DNA of 64,000 nucleotides from Mucilaginibacter aquariorum (GCF_024498135.1 NZ_JANHOH010000001.1:682001-746000), one strand, 5' to 3'. Positions 43,645-53,253 are shown, counted from the stretch's first letter. Notes: generated from the letters alone by a model not told the origin. A program made the numbers and translations.

Positions 43645-46600
43645 ATGCAACTTACCAAGTTAGAAATCAAGGGGTTCAAAAGCTTTGGAGATAAGATCAC
43701 CATTAATTTTAATGAGGGTGTTACCGCTATTGTTGGCCCAAATGGCTGTGGTAAGAGCAATGTGGTCGATTCTATCCGCTGGGTTTTGGGCGAGCAAAGT
43801 ACCCGTGCGCTGCGTTCCGAGAAAATGGATAACATAATTTTCAACGGGACTAAAAGCCGCAAGGCCGCTAACCTTGCCGAAGTTTCCTTAACATTCGATA
43901 ATACCAAAAACGTCCTCCCTACAGATTTCTCGCAGGTAACTTTAACGCGCAGGTTGTACCGCACCGGCGAAAGCGAGTATCGCCTTAATGATGTACAGTG
44001 CCGTTTAAAGGATATCACAGATCTTTTCCTGGATACGGGCATCGGTGCAGATTCGTATGCTATCATCGAATTAAAGATGATAGACGAGATCATTAATAAC
44101 AAAGAAGGCTCGCGCCGTAATTTGTTTGAAGAAGCATCGGGTATCTCTAAATATAAGCTTCGTAAAAAACAAACATTCAGCAAGTTAAAAGATACCGAAG
44201 CTGATTTGGAACGTGTTGAAGACTTGCTATTTGAGATAGAAAAGAATTTAAAAACGCTTGAAAATCAGGCTAAAAAAACAGAACGCTACTACAAGCTGAG
44301 AGAACAGTATAAGGTACTAAGCATTTCACTGGCGTCATTCCGTATCGCAAATTTCAGCAAGTCGTTAGCCGAAATTGAAGAGAAAGAACAGATCCAGCGG
44401 GAAGAAAAATCGGGCATTGCTGCGCACATAGATACTTTGGAGGCCGCATTGCAGCGAAACAAGCTGGATAGCTTTACCAAAGAGAAAAACCTTGCAGCAC
44501 AACAAAAAGCCAGTAACGAGTTCACGGCCAAAATACGGGCATACGAAAGCGAGAAACGTGTTAAGAACGAGCAGCTAAAACATCAGCAGGATAAAGAAAC
44601 CCGCTTAAAGGAAGAGCTGGAACGGGACAATAATCAGTTTAAACACGTTCAATACAATATAAAACGCCTGAACGAAGAGAAATTGCAGGAAGACGAAAAC
44701 CTGCATACGATAACCCAACGCGTTGCCGAATTAAAGGAAGCGGTTGACGAACTGCGTGTGCAACAGGCAGAGGCACGTAACGAGCTAAATGAACTGAACA
44801 GCATAAACAGCAGGCTGCAAAACCAGCTTTACAAAGCCGAAAAGGATATTGAAATCCTAAACATACAACAACAGGCGCTTGAGCAGGAAAGCCAGCGCAA
44901 TATGGAAGACACCACTAACAAGGAAGCCGAACTTTCGCATTTCAACACGGTAGTTGCTGAGCTGCAGAACCGCGTTGAAACTTTAAAAAGCGAATATGAC
45001 CTTGCTGTTGATGCCGAAAACAAGCTACAGGAACAAATAGCCGAAACAGAGACCGAACTAAAAACGGCAAACAATAACATAGCCACTGATGGTCGTAAAC
45101 TGGATGCTAAACAGAACGAATATAACCTCACCAAAAGTTTGGTTGATAATTTGGAAGGCTTCCCGGAATCTATTCGTTTCTTAAAAAAGAACACTAACTG
45201 GGCTAAAACAGTTACCCTTTTTAGCGATATACTATTTTGCAAGGAAGAATACCGGGTAGCCATTGAAAACTACCTGGAGCCGCTTATGAACCATTATGTG
45301 GTAAATACTTATGACGAAGCCATAGCGGCTATTAACCTGCTAAGTAACTCGGCAAAAGGACGTGCGCACTTTTTCATACTGAATAACTACGAGGCCGCGT
45401 CAAAACCAAACGAAACAAGTTTAATAGATTCGGCCGCTGTACCTGCTTTATCTGTTGTGGAAGTTGAGGAGCGTTATAAGCCATTATGTAATCATTTGCT
45501 AAAGAGTGTTTACTTGGTAAATGATAATACAGAACAAGATATTAACGCGGTTAAATTACCCGATGGCGTTGTGCTGATTGGTAAAAGCGGTAAGTTCAAT
45601 AAATCAAAACACACCATGGCTGGTGGCTCGGTAGGTTTGTTTGAGGGTAAACGTATTGGCCGGGCTAAAAACCTTGATAACCTGCTAAAAGAAATTAAGC
45701 AGGCCGAAACCCGCATTCAAAAATATAAAAGCAAAAGTGAGGAGCTGCAAAGCAAGCTATCTGCCTTAAAGGAATCGGGCAGAACTAATGAGCTAAGGCA
45801 GCAGCAGTTTGAACTGAATCAGGTAAATACCGAATTAGTCACCGTTAAAACTAAACAGGAACAATACCAGGCATTTATAGAGAACAGCCTTAACCGTAAG
45901 CAGGATATCGCCAACAAAATAGCCGGCATAAAAGAAGAGATACTTAACCTTAGCCCCCTATCAATTGAACTGAAAGCCCAAAAGCAGATCCAAAGCGATT
46001 TGATGCTGGATAAGCAACAGGCCTTTAATGAGTTGAACGAAATGGTAACGGTACAATCCACTACCTATAATCAGGAAAATATCCGTTTCCATCAGCAGCA
46101 AAATAAAGTTTCGGGGTTGGTGAAAGATCTTGACTACCGCGAAACCCAGCTGGAACATCTGGATGTACGCATCCGCCAAAATAGTACAGAGCTAGAAAAG
46201 GTGAAGGCCCAGATCATGGAAAACCTGCAGCAAACCGGCGATAGCGACGAAAGCCTGCTGGAAATGTATGAGCAAAAGGAAGCGCTTGAAAAAGGTACTG
46301 CGGACGCCGAGCAGGAATACTATACATGGCGGGCTACCATTACCGAAAGCGAGAACGAGGTGTCGAAATTAAGGCAAAGGAAAGACCAAACCGAGGCTTT
46401 AGAGAATGAATTAAAGGATCAACGCAATAACCTTAAGTTGGAACTAAATGCCTTACGTGAGCGCTTATCAGTAGAATTTAACGTAGATATAAACGACCTG
46501 ATAGAGATTGACACCAATGAAGCCGGCGATGAAGATGATATACGCGAACGTACCGAAAAGTTAAAAAGGCAACTGGACGATTTTGGCGCTATTAACCCAA

Positions 46601-47190
46601 TGGCTGTTGAAGCTTATAATGAAATGAGCGAACGCCATAGTTTTATACAGGGGCAAAAGAAAGATCTGGCCGAAGCTAAAGCATCGTTACTGGCAACCAT
46701 ACAGGAGATAGATGATACCGCTAAAGAGAAATTCATGTCGGCTTTTACTATGGTGCGCGAGAATTTCATTAAGGTATTCCGGTCGTTATTTAATGAAGAA
46801 GATTCCTGCGATTTGATACTAAGCGACCCGCAGCATCCGCTGGAGTCTGAAATTGATATTATTGCAAGGCCTAAAGGGAAACGCCCTTTGTCTATCAATC
46901 AACTTTCGGGTGGCGAAAAAACGCTTACAGCTACGGCGATATTGTTTTCGCTTTACCTGTTAAAGCCTGCGCCCTTCTGTATTTTCGATGAGGTTGATGC
47001 CCCGCTTGATGATACCAATATTGATAAGTTTAATAACATTATCCGTAAATTTTCTAAAGAATCGCAGTTCATCATTATATCACACAATAAACGCACTATT
47101 GCCTGTACCGATATTATTTACGGGGTAACCATGGTTGAGCAAGGCATATCAAGGGTGGTACCTGTTGATCTGCGCGAATTAGCTGATTAG
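43645..47190 (+). CDS. smc: chromosome segregation protein SMC
   Basis: The 1181-residue protein has an N-terminal ATPase half with Walker A GPNGCGKSNVVDSIRWVLGE (about 32-51). A long coiled coil (about 170-500) leads to the hinge (about 510-660, with FCKEEYRVAIENYLEPLMNHYVV and the glycine-rich AGGSVGLFEGKRIGR). A return coiled coil (about 665-1020) precedes the C-terminal half with signature LSGGEKTLTATAILFSLYL and Walker B FCIFDEVDAPLDDTN. It would form a homodimer in the condensin-like complex that compacts and segregates the chromosome. It is monocistronic, ending at a very strong two-way terminator. scpA and scpB are not in the window. Confidence 0.98.
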   Translation: MQLTKLEIKGFKSFGDKITINFNEGVTAIVGPNGCGKSNVVDSIRWVLGEQSTRALRSEKMDNIIFNGTKSRKAANLAEVSLTFDNTKNVLPTDFSQVTLTRRLYRTGESEYRLNDVQCRLKDITDLFLDTGIGADSYAIIELKMIDEIINNKEGSRRNLFEEASGISKYKLRKKQTFSKLKDTEADLERVEDLLFEIEKNLKTLENQAKKTERYYKLREQYKVLSISLASFRIANFSKSLAEIEEKEQIQREEKSGIAAHIDTLEAALQRNKLDSFTKEKNLAAQQKASNEFTAKIRAYESEKRVKNEQLKHQQDKETRLKEELERDNNQFKHVQYNIKRLNEEKLQEDENLHTITQRVAELKEAVDELRVQQAEARNELNELNSINSRLQNQLYKAEKDIEILNIQQQALEQESQRNMEDTTNKEAELSHFNTVVAELQNRVETLKSEYDLAVDAENKLQEQIAETETELKTANNNIATDGRKLDAKQNEYNLTKSLVDNLEGFPESIRFLKKNTNWAKTVTLFSDILFCKEEYRVAIENYLEPLMNHYVVNTYDEAIAAINLLSNSAKGRAHFFILNNYEAASKPNETSLIDSAAVPALSVVEVEERYKPLCNHLLKSVYLVNDNTEQDINAVKLPDGVVLIGKSGKFNKSKHTMAGGSVGLFEGKRIGRAKNLDNLLKEIKQAETRIQKYKSKSEELQSKLSALKESGRTNELRQQQFELNQVNTELVTVKTKQEQYQAFIENSLNRKQDIANKIAGIKEEILNLSPLSIELKAQKQIQSDLMLDKQQAFNELNEMVTVQSTTYNQENIRFHQQQNKVSGLVKDLDYRETQLEHLDVRIRQNSTELEKVKAQIMENLQQTGDSDESLLEMYEQKEALEKGTADAEQEYYTWRATITESENEVSKLRQRKDQTEALENELKDQRNNLKLELNALRERLSVEFNVDINDLIEIDTNEAGDEDDIRERTEKLKRQLDDFGAINPMAVEAYNEMSERHSFIQGQKKDLAEAKASLLATIQEIDDTAKEKFMSAFTMVRENFIKVFRSLFNEEDSCDLILSDPQHPLESEIDIIARPKGKRPLSINQLSGGEKTLTATAILFSLYLLKPAPFCIFDEVDAPLDDTNIDKFNNIIRKFSKESQFIIISHNKRTIACTDIIYGVTMVEQGISRVVPVDLRELAD

Positions 47191-47205
47191 GAATATAGGG
47201 TAAAC

Positions 47206-47241
47206 AAAAAAGTCCGAAAGTTAATACTTTCGGACTTTTTT
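47206..47241. terminator. bidirectional terminator between smc and the S41 peptidase gene
   Basis: The arms 47206-47221 and 47226-47241 form a perfect 16-bp stem (core AGTCCGAAAGT) with a 4-nt loop, flanked by A-run and T-run. It therefore serves both convergent genes. Confidence 0.95.
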
Positions 47242-47257
47242 GTTTATGCAGACCAGC

Positions 47258-48769
47258 TTATTTTTTAAGCTTCAGATGATCATATATCATACCCTTAAAC
47301 TGTTTTTTATCCATTTGGGTAGTCATTCTTTTTGCTTCATCCATAGACAAGGTTTTAAGATTAGATGTGCTTTGTATGCGTTTAGTTGGAATAGAGAACA
47401 CACCGTTTTTTACATAGTTAATAGCATAGGCAAATAAACTTTCGGTTGGGTCACCAAACTCTTTACTTACGTCATCAAAGTCTTCAACTCCCGGGTATTT
47501 AGTAGAACCAGGCTTCATACCATCATAATATCCCCCGTTGCCGGCAGAGTTTTTGGTTTCAAACTGAGGTACATACAATTGATATTTATTAATATCGATG
47601 GCAAAGAAACCCACCGGTTTACCATAACTTGTTGTTCCAATAAGTTTAACATCCATTTTAGGTATTAAATTATTTATTGTAAGCTCACTTGCTGATGCTG
47701 TAGAATTTGTAACAATAAAAAATACCCTGCTGATATTTAAATTACCCGCTTTAGCAAACTTTGCCTGGTTGGATGGATCGGTAGGCAAAAATTCGCCGGT
47801 TTTAATATTGTAGATCTTACTTAATAAGGGGTGAATATCATGCTGAAGATCATCATTATAAAATGTAGAATACATTAACGAACCGTTGGCAGATGAAGGC
47901 GCAATTAAATCGCTTAAATATTCGGCTGTTGAAACATAACCGCCACCGTTATAGCGCAGATCAACTACCAGATCTGTTACGCCCTGTGCTGCAAAATTGC
48001 TAAATGCAGCATCAAGTTTAGGCTTGGCGTTGGCATCTTCTGTAAAGCTGTTAAATACAATATAACCTACCTTTTTGCCACCACCTGCATCAACAATGTT
48101 TGTAGCTAAAACAGGGTTAACAATGTAACTGCCCGTTGCCATAGATACATTAAAACTGTTACCATCTGGCTTTTTAAGGGTCATGGTAATAGTTGGACTA
48201 CTATTATAAGCATTAACAATAAAATTCACATTAGCTCCTGAACCATCTCCATCATAAGTTAAACCAGAGCCACTACGGCCATTTATAGCAGTAATTTGAT
48301 AGCCTCTTTTTAGGCCTTTAACATCGGCAGGCGAACCCGGATAAACATATTTTACCCTTAAATCATTCTCTGTTGTGCCGTATGAAGGTGCAAAACCAAA
48401 GTCGCCTTTTACACCACCTAACTCGCCGGATACGCTTCCATCGTCAATAAAAGAATATTTTGCATAACCAGGTGCCGGTGAATAGTATTCATAAGGCTTA
48501 CCGGTTGCAGGGTTAATAGCGTATTGCGATAACGCATCAACTTCGGTTGATAATGCGTCCAGATCATTAGTGCCACTAAACGAACGGGGTTTAAATGCCT
48601 CATAAGTTGGCAGGCTTTTATTCCAATAGTAAGTTTCTTTTGTATACAGATACACCGAATCTTTTATCAGATCTAATGCTGATGGGGTTGGTGTTACTTT
48701 TTTATCCTTTTTACAAGATGTTATACCTACTGCCGAAAGCAATAGAAATAAGTAAAATATTTTCTTCAT
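47258..48769 (-). CDS. S41-family C-terminal-processing-type peptidase, lipoprotein
   Basis: The 503-residue protein has a lipoprotein signal ending AVGITSCKKD. A helical N-terminal part (YLYTKETYYWNKSLP) precedes a PDZ domain (about 135-215, with VYPGSPADVKGLKRGYQITAINGR). The tail-specific protease domain has LVVDLRYNGGGYVSTAEYL, the catalytic Ser in NSTASASELTINNL and the catalytic Lys in TTSYGKPVG. It acts at the cell envelope on unfolded or tagged proteins. It is monocistronic and convergent with smc. The family of lipoprotein S41 peptidases is expanded in Bacteroidota; the specific substrate is unknown. Confidence 0.93.
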   Translation of the reverse strand: MKKIFYLFLLLSAVGITSCKKDKKVTPTPSALDLIKDSVYLYTKETYYWNKSLPTYEAFKPRSFSGTNDLDALSTEVDALSQYAINPATGKPYEYYSPAPGYAKYSFIDDGSVSGELGGVKGDFGFAPSYGTTENDLRVKYVYPGSPADVKGLKRGYQITAINGRSGSGLTYDGDGSGANVNFIVNAYNSSPTITMTLKKPDGNSFNVSMATGSYIVNPVLATNIVDAGGGKKVGYIVFNSFTEDANAKPKLDAAFSNFAAQGVTDLVVDLRYNGGGYVSTAEYLSDLIAPSSANGSLMYSTFYNDDLQHDIHPLLSKIYNIKTGEFLPTDPSNQAKFAKAGNLNISRVFFIVTNSTASASELTINNLIPKMDVKLIGTTSYGKPVGFFAIDINKYQLYVPQFETKNSAGNGGYYDGMKPGSTKYPGVEDFDDVSKEFGDPTESLFAYAINYVKNGVFSIPTKRIQSTSNLKTLSMDEAKRMTTQMDKKQFKGMIYDHLKLKK

Positions 48770-48828
48770 ATTTTATATTAATTATTTACGAGTTAACGAT
48801 ATTATTATATTTATATTATATCACTGAT

Positions 48829-49446
48829 TTATATGATATCTTTGACATTTAAATAGTCTATACCACATGCTTCGGCGCATAACTTATCTGTATCCGAACC
48901 TTCTATCATAATTAAGTCTCTGCGTTCCAGGTTATGCTCTTTCATTAACAAGTGCAACACATCCGGTTCGGGTTTAGGGAGGCTTTCATCAGCAAAGTAA
49001 CAGATAAGGTAGGGCTCTAACCCATGCCACTCCACTTGCCGTAGCTTATTAAGCTGTTGCTGTGGGTTACCGTTTGTTACTATAAAAAGCTTTTTACGGT
49101 CTAAAACCACTTCCTGCATAAAGCTAAGCATATTTTTGTATAGCAGCAATTTTAATGGAAGGCGAGATGTTAATAACATTATCTCTAAATTTTTACGATA
49201 CTTTTCATCAACGTTTAACTCAGCCGCTATTGTGTTAAACACTTCCCCCTCTCCTTTCTGGATATATGTATCTATCATCAGATCGGTTGTCTTGGCGGCG
49301 CTATTTAATTCGGTGTATTCCAATAAATTCGCAAAAAGGTAATAGATCTGGAAGTAATAATCTTTTGCGGGGTAAAGCACATCATCCAGCTCAAAAATAA
49401 AAGCTTTTTTACGCGGGTCTATATCGCTATATGTTATGGCTTCCAT
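48829..49446 (-). CDS. HAD-superfamily protein with substituted nucleophile (possible pseudo-enzyme)
   Basis: The 205-residue protein follows the HAD hydrolase plan: motif I FELDDVLYP (about 18-26), helical cap, motif II LFIVTNGNPQQQ, motif III lysine in LPKPEPDVLH, motif IV MIEGSDTDKLCAEACGI. In motif I the usual nucleophilic Asp is Glu (codon GAG), and in motif IV the usual GD pair is EG. With the nucleophile changed it may lack phosphatase activity and act as a binding or regulatory protein. The start overlaps the end of the 98-residue gene upstream by 20 bp; both follow lolD. I recall the FELDDV form from other Bacteroidota, so it may be a conserved variant. Confidence 0.85.
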   Translation of the reverse strand: MEAITYSDIDPRKKAFIFELDDVLYPAKDYYFQIYYLFANLLEYTELNSAAKTTDLMIDTYIQKGEGEVFNTIAAELNVDEKYRKNLEIMLLTSRLPLKLLLYKNMLSFMQEVVLDRKKLFIVTNGNPQQQLNKLRQVEWHGLEPYLICYFADESLPKPEPDVLHLLMKEHNLERRDLIMIEGSDTDKLCAEACGIDYLNVKDII

Positions 49447-49723
49447 TTATAATATTAATATTATACTCCTTAAATAATTGGCCGGATAATAGCAATACAT
49501 CTGCCTCCTGCTTGTTCAGCAAATAAGCGGTATCAATGTTATTATCTAAACAAAATGTTAGCATTTCGTGCGCATAAGTATCTGATGCAGGGTTGGGTAA
49601 TTTCAGCATTCCCATAAAAACGGGTAGCTCATTAAAATCGCCCATAACAACTTCATCATTATTCAAAGTATTTTTAAGCTTATGGGCCTGGGCCGATGTA
49701 GCGGCGGTAATAAGTATTTTCAC
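49427..49723 (-). CDS. small hypothetical protein with Rossmann-like start (98 aa)
   Basis: The 98-residue protein begins MKILITAATSAQAHKLKN, like the first strand and helix of a nucleotide-binding or ATP-grasp N-terminal domain. It continues with GDFNELPVFM and a helix EMLTFCLDNNIDTAYLLNKQEADVL, ending in YNINIINGSHNI. It has no ATP-grasp body. The start codon is GTG at 49723, abutting the lolD stop codon with no spacing. Its end overlaps the HAD-like gene. Such tight packing suggests the small protein and HAD-like protein work together. I assign no function. Confidence 0.75.
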   Translation of the reverse strand: MKILITAATSAQAHKLKNTLNNDEVVMGDFNELPVFMGMLKLPNPASDTYAHEMLTFCLDNNIDTAYLLNKQEADVLLLSGQLFKEYNINIINGSHNI

Positions 49724-50383
49724 CTATAAATTATTTACAATTAACCCGTCTTTCATCAATATGGTGCGGTCGCTCATGTCAGACAGGTCCTGGTTATGGG
49801 TTACAATTACAAAGGTTTGGTTAAAATCGTTGCGTAGTTTTATAAAAAGTTCGTGCAGTTCAAGCGCGTTTTTCGAATCGAGGTTACCAGATGGTTCATC
49901 TGCAAATATTAGGGCCGGGTTATTTATAAGCGCCCTTGCCACAGCAACGCGCTGCTGCTCACCGCCGGATAGTTCTGCCGGTTTATGCGTGATCCTATCA
50001 CCCAGGCCAAGCATCTCTAACAATTCCCTTGCTTTTTTCTCGGCTTCGGCGCGTGGTAAACCTGCTATAAACGCGGGTATGCACACATTTTCAATAGCGT
50101 TAAACTCTACCAGTAAATGATGGAACTGAAAAATAAAGCCGATCTTTCGATTGCGAAACTCGCTTAAGTACTTGTTGCTAAGTTTGCTAACCTCAACATT
50201 ATCAATAAATAACTGGCCTGAATCCGAGGCATCTAATGTTCCGAGTATATTTAATAGCGAGCTTTTACCTGCGCCTGATGCACCTACAATTGTTACAATT
50301 TCGCCGCGTTCTACTTCAAGGTCTACCCCTTTTAATATATGGAGCTTTCCGTATGATTTATTTATCGATTGTGCTTTAAGCAT
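49724..50383 (-). CDS. lolD: LolD-type ABC transporter ATP-binding protein
   Basis: The 219-residue protein, from the ATG at 50383, has Walker [13 protein letters not shown] (about 35-46), signature [15 protein letters not shown], Walker [14 protein letters not shown] and the switch His in [11 protein letters not shown]. It matches LolD, the ATPase of the lipoprotein-releasing LolCDE complex, in length and motifs. No lolC or lolE gene is adjacent; the gene is instead followed without a gap by the small hypothetical gene and the HAD-like gene. In Bacteroidota lolD is often unlinked from its permease. A TTG two codons upstream of the chosen start is possible but less likely. Confidence 0.9.
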   Translation of the reverse strand: MLKAQSINKSYGKLHILKGVDLEVERGEIVTIVGASGAGKSSLLNILGTLDASDSGQLFIDNVEVSKLSNKYLSEFRNRKIGFIFQFHHLLVEFNAIENVCIPAFIAGLPRAEAEKKARELLEMLGLGDRITHKPAELSGGEQQRVAVARALINNPALIFADEPSGNLDSKNALELHELFIKLRNDFNQTFVIVTHNQDLSDMSDRTILMKDGLIVNNL

Positions 50384-50536
50384 GGGCAAATTTAGTGAAT
50401 AGAGATTAGTTAATTGGTGGTCAGGTATTATTTAAAATCATAAAAAACATCCATAGCAGTATAATTATCACAAAACAATTACCGTAAATATTACAAATCT
50501 CTAACCCCTACCCACTAATCTTTAAAACGAAAATAG

Positions 50537-50544
50537 TAGCTTTA
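50537..50544 (+). promoter_or_regulatory. probable -7 promoter element of sucC
   Basis: TAGCTTTA differs from TAnnTTTG at one position and lies 20 nt before the sucC ATG. No clear -33 element was identified. Confidence 0.45.
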
Positions 50545-50564
50545 CCGCAAATTCTTCAAATAAC

Positions 50565-51758
50565 ATGAACATTCACGAATATCAGGGCAAAGCGATACTA
50601 AAAAGCTTTGGCGTAAGAGTACAGGAAGGCATAGTTGCAGATACACCTGAAGAGGCTGTTGCTGCTGCTCAGAAAATGAAGGAAGACTTCGGGTCGGACT
50701 GGACAGTTATAAAAGCACAGATACACGCAGGTGGCCGTGGTAAAGGCGGCGGCGTAAAGCTGGCTAAAAATCTTGAACAGGTTAAAGAAATTGCAGGCAA
50801 TATAATAGGCATGCAATTGATAACCCCGCAAACCGGCCCCGAAGGTAAACTGGTAAAAAAGGTTTTGGTTGCGCAGGATGTTTACTATCCGGGCGAAAGC
50901 GAAGTAAAAGAATATTATATAAGCGTATTACTTGACCGTGCTAAAGGCCGTAACATTATCATGTATTCTACCGAGGGTGGCATGGATATTGAAGAGGTAG
51001 CACACTCTACACCAGAGTTGATACACAAAGAAGAAATTGACCCTAAAGTTGGTTTACAAGGTTTCCAGGCACGTAAAATTGCCTTTAACCTGGGCCTATC
51101 GGGCGATGCGTTTAAGGATATGGTAAAATTCATCACCGCTTTATATAAAGCGTATGATGCTACCGATTCTTCACAGTTTGAAATAAACCCGGTATTAAAA
51201 ACATCTGATAATAAAATTTTAGCCGTTGATGCTAAAGTTAATATTGATGATAACGCGTTATACCGCCACGCAGATTATGCTGCACTGCGTGATACTGACG
51301 AGGAAGACCCTACCGAAGTTGAAGCAAGCAAATCAAACCTTAACTATGTTAAGCTTGATGGTAACGTTGGCTGTATGGTTAATGGTGCCGGTTTAGCTAT
51401 GGCAACTATGGATATTATTAAAATTGCCGGTGGCGAACCTGCTAACTTCCTTGATGTTGGTGGTACTGCTAATGCAGCTACTGTTAAAGCCGGTTTTAAT
51501 ATCATTTTGCAAGATCCTAACGTTAAAGCTATCCTGATCAACATTTTTGGTGGCATTGTTCGTTGCGACCGTGTTGCACAAGGTGTTATTGATGCTTATA
51601 ACGAAATTGGCAATATCCCTGTTCCTATCATTGTTCGTTTACAAGGCACAAATGCCGAAGAAGGTAAACAACTGATTGATAACTCGGGTTTGAAGGTTTA
51701 CTCTGCTATCCTTTTAAAAGAAGCTGCAGACAGAGTTAAAGAAGTTTTAGCGCTTTAA
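50565..51758 (+). CDS. sucC: succinate-CoA ligase (ADP/GDP-forming) subunit beta
   Basis: The 397-residue protein begins [17 protein letters not shown] and has the ATP-grasp domain ([43 protein letters not shown] with metal-binding Glu-Asn, and [13 protein letters not shown]). The CoA-ligase domain has [51 protein letters not shown] and [14 protein letters not shown]. It catalyses substrate-level phosphorylation in the TCA cycle with the alpha subunit, whose gene (sucD) is not adjacent here. It is monocistronic with a strong terminator. Confidence 0.98.
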   Translation: MNIHEYQGKAILKSFGVRVQEGIVADTPEEAVAAAQKMKEDFGSDWTVIKAQIHAGGRGKGGGVKLAKNLEQVKEIAGNIIGMQLITPQTGPEGKLVKKVLVAQDVYYPGESEVKEYYISVLLDRAKGRNIIMYSTEGGMDIEEVAHSTPELIHKEEIDPKVGLQGFQARKIAFNLGLSGDAFKDMVKFITALYKAYDATDSSQFEINPVLKTSDNKILAVDAKVNIDDNALYRHADYAALRDTDEEDPTEVEASKSNLNYVKLDGNVGCMVNGAGLAMATMDIIKIAGGEPANFLDVGGTANAATVKAGFNIILQDPNVKAILINIFGGIVRCDRVAQGVIDAYNEIGNIPVPIIVRLQGTNAEEGKQLIDNSGLKVYSAILLKEAADRVKEVLAL

Positions 51759-51786
51759 TTTTAAAGATTAACTAACCTTAAATATG

Positions 51787-51814
51787 AAGGGGGCCAATTG
51801 GCCCCCTTTTTTTT
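51787..51814 (+). terminator. terminator of sucC
   Basis: A perfect palindrome with arms AAGGGGGCCAA and TTGGCCCCCTT is followed by a run of T, about 28 nt after the sucC stop. Confidence 0.93.
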
Positions 51815-51919
51815 ATCGGTGATTTTTGAAACATGAATGATAATATAAACTTAATAAACAATGCCCCTATTTATTTGGTTATGTATGCGAATGTCTGTTG
51901 ATTGTAATTGTTTGAAAAT

Positions 51920-51945
51920 ATAATAGATGTTTAAACATCTATTAT
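51920..51945. promoter_or_regulatory. perfect 26-bp palindrome, probable repressor operator for yceI
   Basis: ATAATAGATGTTT at 51920-51932 is followed immediately by its exact reverse complement to 51945. The palindrome ends one base before the -7 promoter element of the yceI-like gene, so a bound dimer would block the polymerase. The unspaced symmetry and length fit MarR-type operators. YceI genes are often under MarR-family control, but no regulator gene is adjacent. Confidence 0.75.
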
Positions 51946-51953
51946 TATCTTTG
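51946..51953 (+). promoter_or_regulatory. -7 promoter element of the yceI-like gene
   Basis: TATCTTTG is an exact match to the Bacteroidota TAnnTTTG element, 42 nt before the ATG at 51996. It directly abuts the 26-bp palindrome, which occupies the spacer and -33 region. Confidence 0.7.
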
Positions 51954-51995
51954 TTCTATAGTTAATAAGAAACAAAACTAAAAACATAAAATATC

Positions 51996-52526
51996 ATGGC
52001 AACAACAAAATGGGTATTAGACCCAATGCACTCAGAAGTACAATTTAAAGTAAAACACCTTGTAATATCAACTGTAAGCGGTTTCTTCAAATCATTTGAA
52101 GGACAACTTGAAACAGAGAACGAAGATTTTACAGGTGCTAAAATTGAGTTTTCACTGGATGTGAATAGTATAGATACTACACAACCACAACGCGACGAGC
52201 ACTTAAAATCTGCTGAGTTTTTTGACGCGGCAACATACCCCAAGATCACTTTTAAATCAACTTCTTTCACAGCAGACGGTGATGACTATAAATTAGTAGG
52301 TGACCTTACAATTAAAGATATTACAAAACCGGTTACCCTTGCAGTTGAGTACGGTGGTTCTGCCGGCGATTTTTATGGCAACACAAAAGCCGGCTTTGAA
52401 GTTACCGGTAAAATTAACCGTAAAGAGTTTGGCTTAGTATGGGATGGCGTTACCGAAGCAGGTTCCATAGTGGTAGGTGAAGACATTAAACTAAACATGA
52501 ACATACAGTTTGCGAAGCAAGCATAA
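51996..52526 (+). CDS. YceI-family lipid-binding protein
   Basis: The 176-residue protein has the YceI lipocalin-like fold: TKWVLDPMHSEVQFKVKHL at the N-terminus, TVSGFFKSFEGQLE, FSLDVNSIDTTQPQRDEHLKSAEFFDAATYPKITFKS (here the classical D-HLxSxxFFDxxxYP block), GDLTIKDITKPVTL and FGLVWDGVTEAGSIVVGEDIKL. It lacks a signal peptide, so unlike E. coli YceI it probably acts in the cytoplasm. The family binds polyisoprenoids or amphipathic lipids. It is monocistronic, with a striking palindromic operator and its own terminator, so it is probably induced by a specific ligand. Confidence 0.95.
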   Translation: MATTKWVLDPMHSEVQFKVKHLVISTVSGFFKSFEGQLETENEDFTGAKIEFSLDVNSIDTTQPQRDEHLKSAEFFDAATYPKITFKSTSFTADGDDYKLVGDLTIKDITKPVTLAVEYGGSAGDFYGNTKAGFEVTGKINRKEFGLVWDGVTEAGSIVVGEDIKLNMNIQFAKQA

Positions 52527-52564
52527 GTAGTTCTGATATCGAAATTGAAATTTCGAATTGATTT

Positions 52565-52599
52565 AAAATGCCGGATATAACATTTATTCGGCATTTTTG
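52565..52599 (+). terminator. terminator of the yceI-like gene
   Basis: AAAATGCCG (52565-52573) pairs with CGGCATTTT (52589-52597) and is followed by further T. It lies about 40 nt after the stop. Confidence 0.85.
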
Positions 52600-52632
52600 T
52601 ATTATATCAAGTTTGAAACCCGATTTTGCATT

Positions 52633-53253
52633 ATGCTAATAAAGATATACCCCGAAAACCCAAACGAGAAAGCAATAGAACAGGTGGCTGATGTATTGCG
52701 CAAAGGCGGCCTCATTATATACCCTACCGATACCGTTTATGGTTTGGGTTGCGATATCACCAATCAAAAGGCTATCGAAAGAATATGTAAAATAAGGAAT
52801 ATCAAACCAGAGAAAGCCAATTTCTCTTTTATCTGTTATGATCTTAGTCATATATCAGATTATATAAAACCTATTGATAACGCCACGTTTCGTGTATTAA
52901 AGAAAGCGCTGCCGGGACCGTTCACCTTTATTTTTAATGCCAGCCACGCCGTACCAAAACTGTTAAGTTCAAACAAAAAAACAGTAGGTATCCGTGTTCC
53001 GGATAACAACATAGCCCGCGAAATTGTAAAAGTACTGGGCAACCCTATCCTATCAACTTCTATCCACGATGAAGATGATATCATAGAATACTCTACCGAC
53101 CCCGAACTGATCCATGAAAAATATGAAGACCTGGTTGATCTGGTAATTGACGGCGGTTATGGCGAAAATATCCCTTCAACCGTTATAGATTGTACATCCG
53201 GTGGCTTCGAGGTTATTCGTGAAGGTAAAGGCGAGTTGGAAGAATATTTATAA
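52633..53253 (+). CDS. L-threonylcarbamoyladenylate synthase (Sua5/YciO/YrdC family)
   Basis: From the ATG at 52633 the product has 206 residues. An upstream in-frame TTG would add 12 unlikely residues that overlap the preceding terminator. The YrdC fold has GGLIIYPTDTVYGLGCD, with the KR-type basic residues in ICKIRNIKPEKANFSFICYDL. Next are ALPGPFTFIF, KKTVGIRVPDN and a C-terminal PSTVIDCTSGGFEVIREGKG. It would make threonylcarbamoyl-AMP for the t6A37 modification of tRNA. The length lies between YrdC and YciO, and the KANFSF variant of the usual RPxxKPL motif leans toward YciO, so the exact activity is less certain. Confidence 0.88.
   Translation: MLIKIYPENPNEKAIEQVADVLRKGGLIIYPTDTVYGLGCDITNQKAIERICKIRNIKPEKANFSFICYDLSHISDYIKPIDNATFRVLKKALPGPFTFIFNASHAVPKLLSSNKKTVGIRVPDNNIAREIVKVLGNPILSTSIHDEDDIIEYSTDPELIHEKYEDLVDLVIDGGYGENIPSTVIDCTSGGFEVIREGKGELEEYL

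Noticed and set aside
43437..44183. 248-codon open frame on the minus strand across the start of smc
   Set aside because: It is antisense to the SMC Walker A region and the end of the PhzF-like gene and encodes no recognisable domain.
49593..50120. 175-codon plus-strand frame
   Set aside because: It is antisense to lolD and the small gene downstream; Ser-rich translation typical of a mirror frame.
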